From assembly GCA_013287275.1 (NCBI GenBank), contig JABDED010000016.1:1-48614 (forward strand): a stretch of 48,614 nt of DNA, in the 5' to 3' direction. The position numbers and the translations under genes are program-made. Numbering within the stretch: position 1 is the first letter of the stretch; each line of letters begins with the position of its first letter. Under the pieces are notes generated by a model. The model did no database searches, was not told the DNA's origin, and saw only the letters and a program-made list of their open reading frames with translations. This document shows positions 44,745 through 48,614 of the stretch, in pieces. The stretch is from Betaproteobacteria bacterium. Lineage in GTDB: Bacteria; Pseudomonadota; Gammaproteobacteria; Burkholderiales; Burkholderiaceae_D.

Positions 44745-44817
44745 TACTACGCCCAGCAGTATTTAATCCCCCTATCCTTGTCTGGAGAGGGGATGCTTCC
44801 AACGAATAACGCTGAAT

Positions 44818-45351
44818 ATGGCAACCAAAAAACGTTCTGCTACTCCATCCAAACCGTCCTTTCAATCGTCGGGATCCTCCAGTACGTCGCTAGGCCCATG
44901 GCTGGGCGTGGCGGCGATCGTGATCCTGCTCGATCAACTGACCAAGATCACCATCGCCAAGCTGTTTGTATTGGGCGAGACCCTCCCCGTCACCTCCTTC
45001 TTCAACCTGACCCTGTGGCATAACCCCGGCGCTGCATTCAGCTTCCTGGGCCAGGCTTCCGGCTGGCAGCGCTACCTGTTTACAGCGATAGGCCTGGGCG
45101 CGGCCTTGTTCATCGTCTACCTGCTGAAGAAACATGCGGGGCAACGCCTGTTTTGCTGGGCACTGGCGCTGATCATGGGCGGCGCGCTGGGCAATGTGAT
45201 CGACCGGCTGCTGTACGGCCACGTGATCGATTTCCTGGATTTTCACTATAGAGAGCAATATCACTTTGCCGCCTTTAACGTCGCCGACGCCGCCATCAGC
45301 ATAGGCGCAGCACTATTCATCCTGGATGAACTGAGGCGCGTCAGGAAGTAA
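44818..45351 (+). CDS. lspA: Lipoprotein signal peptidase (LspA)
   Basis: 177 residues with four membrane helices. The catalytic aspartates are Asp129 in [15 protein letters not shown] and Asp157 in [11 protein letters not shown]. The N-terminal 25 residues are Ser/Lys-rich and precede the first helix. It cleaves the signal peptide of lipidated prolipoproteins at the inner membrane. The ATG has a weak ribosome site, and translation may be helped by coupling to ileS. Expected position between ileS and coaBC. Confidence 0.95.
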   Translation: MATKKRSATPSKPSFQSSGSSSTSLGPWLGVAAIVILLDQLTKITIAKLFVLGETLPVTSFFNLTLWHNPGAAFSFLGQASGWQRYLFTAIGLGAALFIVYLLKKHAGQRLFCWALALIMGGALGNVIDRLLYGHVIDFLDFHYREQYHFAAFNVADAAISIGAALFILDELRRVRK

Positions 45352-45401
45352 GCGGGTAAGATTCCAGGAAGCGAAGCAAAAATTAGGCTTAGGAGCTGAA
45401 C

Positions 45402-46601
45402 ATGAAGCTTGCCGGTAAAAAAATAGTTCTCGGTTTGACGGGCGGTATCGCCTGCTACAAGGCGGCGGAACTGACGCGCGCGCTGGGCAAGGCCGGCGCC
45501 ACGGTGCAGGTGGTGATGACGCAGGCGGCGACACAGTTCATCACGACTGTCACGATGCAGGCCCTGTCCGGCAATACCGTCTACACCGATCAGTGGGATG
45601 CGCGCATACACAATAATATGCCGCATATAGACCTGACGCGCGACGCAGATGCCATCGTCATCGTCCCCTGCAGTACGGATTTCATTTTCAAGCTGGCGCA
45701 CGGCGCCTGCGACGACCTGCTGTCCACTTTGTGCATAGCGCGGCCCTTCGGCATGCCGCTGATGGTGGCGCCGGCGATGAACGTGGAAATGTGGCAAAAC
45801 CCGGCCACGCAAAGGAATATCGCGCAACTGCGGGCGGACGGCATACAGTTGCTGGGGCCGGCCGCCGGCGACCAGGCTTGCGGCGAGGTGGGCATGGGAC
45901 GCATGCTGGAGCCGGACGAGCTGCTGGCTGAGATTGTGGCAAATTTCCAGCCCAAGCTGCTGGCCGGCAAACATGTGCTGGTCACCGCCGGCCCTACTTT
46001 TGAACCTATCGATCCGGTGCGCGGCATCACCAACCTGTCTTCCGGCAAGATGGGCTATGCAATTGCACAGGCGGCGCGCGAAGCCGGCGCCATCGTCACA
46101 TTGGTATCCGGCCCTACCGCGCTGGATGCACCGTATGGCACGAACCGCGTATCGGTACAGACAGCCCAGCAGATGCACGACGCAGTGATGACCGCGCTGG
46201 CACAGCACAGGCAGGATGTATTTATTGCAGTCGCCGCAGTGGCCGACTGGCGCGTTGCCAATGCCAGCACGCAAAAACTGAAAAAAAGCGGCGACCGGGA
46301 TATGCCGCAGCTGCAGTTTGCCCAAAATCCCGACATCCTCGCCGCAGTCGCTGCGCTACCCGGCCGCCCTTATTGCGTCGGCTTTGCCGCGGAGTCGGAA
46401 AACCTGCTGCAATACGGCGCTGCCAAGCGCGTGAAGAAAAACGTACCGCTGCTGGTCGGCAACATAGGCCATAGCACCTTTGGCCAGGATGACAACGAAC
46501 TGGTGCTGTTTGACGAGCAGGGCCACAAGAACTTGCCGCGCGCGGACAAGCAAACCCTGGCCGGCCAGCTGGTTGCAGAGATCGCTGCACGCATCAGGTA
46601 G
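45402..46601 (+). CDS. coaBC: Bifunctional phosphopantothenoylcysteine decarboxylase / synthetase (CoaBC, Dfp)
   Basis: 399 residues. The CoaC flavodomain has KIVLGLTGGIACYKAAELTR, the active His in NNMPHIDLTRDAD and GDQACGEVGMGRML with the active Cys. The CoaB half has VTAGPTFEPIDPVRGITN, SSGKMGYAIA, the AAVADWR motif and the Lys-containing KLKKSGD. It makes 4'-phosphopantetheine in CoA synthesis. AGGAG lies 8 bases before the ATG. Neighbours lspA and dut fit the conserved order. Confidence 0.96.
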   Translation: MKLAGKKIVLGLTGGIACYKAAELTRALGKAGATVQVVMTQAATQFITTVTMQALSGNTVYTDQWDARIHNNMPHIDLTRDADAIVIVPCSTDFIFKLAHGACDDLLSTLCIARPFGMPLMVAPAMNVEMWQNPATQRNIAQLRADGIQLLGPAAGDQACGEVGMGRMLEPDELLAEIVANFQPKLLAGKHVLVTAGPTFEPIDPVRGITNLSSGKMGYAIAQAAREAGAIVTLVSGPTALDAPYGTNRVSVQTAQQMHDAVMTALAQHRQDVFIAVAAVADWRVANASTQKLKKSGDRDMPQLQFAQNPDILAAVAALPGRPYCVGFAAESENLLQYGAAKRVKKNVPLLVGNIGHSTFGQDDNELVLFDEQGHKNLPRADKQTLAGQLVAEIAARIR

Positions 46602-46646
46602 GCAAGAGATACGCAAAAAACAAGCAAAGAACCACTGAAGGCATTC

Positions 46647-47651
46647 ATGAAGTCAGCCGTCAAACTATCGGTGCTGGACCAATCCCCAGTCATAGAAGGC
46701 CATACCGCGCGTGATGCGCTGGCCGCCAGCGTAGAACTGGCGCAACTGGCCGACCAGCTCGGCTACACCCGCTACTGGTGCGCGGAGCACCATGGCCTGC
46801 TGGGCGTCTGCGACAGCGCGCCCGAGGTATTGCTGGCGCGCATAGGCGCGGCAACGCAGCGCATACGCATAGGTTCCGGCGGCGTCATGCTGCCGTATTA
46901 CAGCCCGTTCAAGGTCGCCGGCCAATTCCGCATGCTGGAGGCGCTATTTCCCAACCGTATCGACCTCGGCGTAGGACGGGCGCCCGGCGGCGACCAGAAA
47001 ACCGCGCAAGCCGTGGCCGCCGGCGATTACAATCGCGGCGAACTCTTCCCCCAGCAGGTACAGGAACTGATCTGGCACCTGCACGGCAGCCTGCCCGCAA
47101 ATCATCCGGCCTATGGCGTCGCGCTGCAGCCGCAAGTGGATACGGTGCCGGAAATATGGATGCTGGGGTCAAGCGACTTCGGCGGCAGCCTGGCGGCGCA
47201 ACTGGGAATACGTTTTGCGTTTGCGCATTTCATCAACGCGCACAATGGCCATTTCGTCGCACAGGAATACCGTGACCGCTTCAACACCCGGCTGGAAGCA
47301 AGGCCGTACTCCGCCGTCGCCGTCTTCGCGATTTGCGCCGACACCGAGAAAGAAGCGCAGGAATTGGCGCTGGCGGTCGATATGCGCCGCCTGCAGATGG
47401 CCTATGGCGTGAACGCGCCCATTCCTCGCATCGGCCAGACCAATGCGGCCAATTTCAGCGAACGCGACCGCATGATCATAGAACGCGAGCGTCCGCGCAG
47501 CGTCATAGGCACGCCGGAGCAGGTATCGGAAAAAATGCTGGGCCTGCAACAGCAATTCGGCGCCGACGAAATCATCGTGCTGACCGTTGCCGGCAGCTAT
47601 GCCGCGCGGCTACGCTCGTATGAACTGCTGGCGCAAGCCTTCGCTCTATAA
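46647..47651 (+). CDS. Luciferase-like (LLM class) flavin-dependent oxidoreductase
   Basis: 334 residues with the bacterial-luciferase TIM-barrel pattern: LDQSPVIEGHTARDALAASV, RYWCAEHHGLLGVCDSAPEV, RIGSGGVMLPYYSPFKVAGQ and FRMLEALFPNRIDLGVGRAPG. Near the C-terminus VIGTPEQVSEKMLGLQQQFG is also typical. It uses reduced flavin, probably FMNH2; the substrate is unknown. The insertion of this gene between coaBC and dut is the only departure from the usual order. Confidence 0.92.
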   Translation: MKSAVKLSVLDQSPVIEGHTARDALAASVELAQLADQLGYTRYWCAEHHGLLGVCDSAPEVLLARIGAATQRIRIGSGGVMLPYYSPFKVAGQFRMLEALFPNRIDLGVGRAPGGDQKTAQAVAAGDYNRGELFPQQVQELIWHLHGSLPANHPAYGVALQPQVDTVPEIWMLGSSDFGGSLAAQLGIRFAFAHFINAHNGHFVAQEYRDRFNTRLEARPYSAVAVFAICADTEKEAQELALAVDMRRLQMAYGVNAPIPRIGQTNAANFSERDRMIIERERPRSVIGTPEQVSEKMLGLQQQFGADEIIVLTVAGSYAARLRSYELLAQAFAL

Positions 47652-47692
47652 ATTTTTAATGCACTACTGACCATCACTACCAAGAAATATAG

Positions 47693-48142
47693 ATGAAAAA
47701 TATCGACCTCAAAATCCTCGACCCGCGTATGAAGGAATTGCTGCCCGCCTATGGAACGCCAGGCAGCGCCGGCCTGGACCTGCGCGCCTGCATCACCGAA
47801 GCCATCACGATCAAGCCGGGTGAAACCGTGCTGATCCCTACCGGCCTGGCCATCCATATCGGCGATCCCGGCTATGCGGCAATGCTGTTGCCGCGCAGCG
47901 GCATGGGCCACAAGAACGGCATCGTACTGGGCAACCTGGTCGGCCTGATCGATTCAGACTACCAGGGTGAATTGAAGATCTCTACCTGGAACCGCGGCCA
48001 GGCGGATTTCGTGCTGCAACCGATGGAGAGGCTGGCGCAGATGATCATCGTGCCTGTGCTGCAGGTCGGGTTTAATGTAGTCGATGATTTCGACAGCAGC
48101 GAACGCGGCGCCGGCGGTTTTGGCAGCACAGGCAAGCACTAA
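47693..48142 (+). CDS. dut: dUTP diphosphatase
   Basis: 149 residues, trimeric dUTPase. All five motifs can be followed: [10 protein letters not shown] (1), [19 protein letters not shown] (2), [11 protein letters not shown] (3), QMIIVPVLQ and [13 protein letters not shown] (5, the flexible Gly-rich arm). It hydrolyses dUTP to dUMP, keeping uracil out of DNA. The REP doublet and the terminator shared with clpA follow. Confidence 0.96.
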   Translation: MKNIDLKILDPRMKELLPAYGTPGSAGLDLRACITEAITIKPGETVLIPTGLAIHIGDPGYAAMLLPRSGMGHKNGIVLGNLVGLIDSDYQGELKISTWNRGQADFVLQPMERLAQMIIVPVLQVGFNVVDDFDSSERGAGGFGSTGKH

Positions 48143-48165
48143 CAGATCTCAAAATCAGGAGAACT

Positions 48166-48255
48166 GTAGCCTGGATGGAGCGTAGCGTAATCCGGGGGGC
48201 ATTGAGGTTCGCAATCCACACAGCCCCGGATTACGCTGCGCTCCATCCAGGCTAC
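48166..48255. repeat. REP-doublet element (TAGCCTGGATGGAGC family)
   Basis: A 90-bp element with 32-bp arms (48166-48197 and 48224-48255) that differ at one position and a 26-base centre. The arms start GTAGCCTGGATGGAGCGTAG and each contains an imperfect hairpin. A single arm of the same family is at 29048-29079. It fills the dut-clpA gap together with the terminator. Confidence 0.85.
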
Positions 48256-48284
48256 TTCCATCGGTTTTTAAGCGCCGCAAAAAC

Positions 48285-48317
48285 AAAAAGCCCGGACTAT
48301 ATCGTCCGGGCTTTTTT
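48285..48317. terminator. Bidirectional terminator between dut and clpA
   Basis: The stem AAAAAGCCCGGAC / GTCCGGGCTTTTT (48285-48297 with 48304-48316) has T runs on both strands. It ends both the convergent dut and clpA transcripts. Confidence 0.9.
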
Positions 48318-48330
48318 TCATCAAGACACT

Positions 48331-48614
48331 TTACTCTGCCTCGGCAACCTCTTGCGAAGCTTCCGGCGGCGACGTATTGTCGCCCTCAAGGAATTCCAGC
48401 TTAATCAGGTCCTTGTCATCCAGATCGACAATTACCTTACCGCCGGTGACCAGCTTGCCAAACAGCAGTTCATCCGCCAGCGCTTTCCTGATCATGTCCT
48501 GGATCAGGCGTGCCATAGGACGGGCGCCCATCTGCGGATCAAAACCTTTTTTGCCGAGGAACTTGCGCAAGTTGTCGGTGAAAGTCGCTTCCACTTTTTT
48601 CTCGTGCAATTGTT
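48331..48614 (-). CDS. clpA: ATP-dependent Clp protease ATP-binding subunit ClpA, C-terminal part
   Basis: Only the last 94 or so codons are in the window; the reading frame runs off the right edge. The sequence has the C-terminal D2-small domain pattern of ClpA: FLGKKGFDPQMGARPMARLI followed by QDMIRKALADELLFGKLVTG. The acidic Glu-rich tail ends EASQEVAEAE. It is the unfoldase of the ClpAP protease. The dut-clpA arrangement is convergent. Confidence 0.93.
   Translation of the reverse strand, partial: QLHEKKVEATFTDNLRKFLGKKGFDPQMGARPMARLIQDMIRKALADELLFGKLVTGGKVIVDLDDKDLIKLEFLEGDNTSPPEASQEVAEAE

Noticed and set aside
1-48614. tRNA or rRNA genes
   Set aside because: No cloverleaf-like segment or rRNA signature was noticed on reading; a tRNAscan run would settle this.

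Overview
The window looks like the chromosome of a betaproteobacterium in the order Burkholderiales, most likely an Oxalobacteraceae member of the Herminiimonas/Janthinobacterium type. This rests on recognisable gene content and order (ribF-ileS-lspA-coaBC-(luciferase-like)-dut followed by a convergent clpA, tkt and gapA close together, rsmE) and a moderately high GC content; no rRNA or tRNA gene is present to confirm it. Most of the window is dense core genome, with one clear accessory patch at about 6.7-12.3 kb.

Layout. (1) 70-3018, minus strand: a J-domain mini-protein followed by three unrecognised acidic proteins, in a tightly packed operon. (2) 3279-6710: a small membrane protein with a long inverted repeat in its leader, then a secreted S9 prolyl-oligopeptidase-family peptidase. 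(3) 6738-12301: the accessory patch. It holds a 1229-residue protein with a C-terminal PD-(D/E)XK nuclease motif, AT-richer than its surroundings and sitting between two 145-bp copies of a palindromic REP-doublet (REPIN-like) element, then an SRPBCC protein and an orphan YezG/DUF600-like immunity protein. Related hairpin terminators bracket the whole patch. (4) 12346-12825: slyD. (5) 12970-27299, minus strand: a large cobalamin uptake and late-assembly cluster in two blocks. cobT-cobS-cobC comes first, then a cobalamin riboswitch, then btuB, then a closely overlapping run btuC-btuD-cobO-cobB-cobU-cbiB-cobD-btuF-(btuF-like)-cobQ. No corrin-ring synthesis genes are visible here. (6) 27527-29786: dgkA, an IclR regulator with a good sigma-70 promoter, and a signal peptidase I. 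(7) 29892-33589: gapA, a GNAT acetyltransferase and tkt. (8) 34014-40613: rsmE, a YidB/DUF937 protein, a secreted DUF885 protein, an exported methyltransferase-like protein, a YceI protein, a cytosolic methyltransferase and a small zinc-ribbon protein. (9) 40762-48142: ribF-ileS-lspA-coaBC-LLM oxidoreductase-dut, then a REP doublet and a bidirectional terminator before the C-terminal end of clpA.

How the genes work together. The cobalamin cluster covers outer-membrane uptake (BtuB), periplasmic binding (BtuF), inner-membrane import (BtuCD), adenosylation (CobO), amidation (CobB, CobQ), aminopropanol arm supply and attachment (CobD, CbiB), and nucleotide loop assembly (CobU, CobT, CobS, CobC). 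The riboswitch gives B12 feedback on at least btuB. The part most likely to hold something undescribed is the large nuclease gene in its repeat-bounded island, with the J-domain operon of unknown proteins second. All calls were made by reading the sequence; no database search was run.
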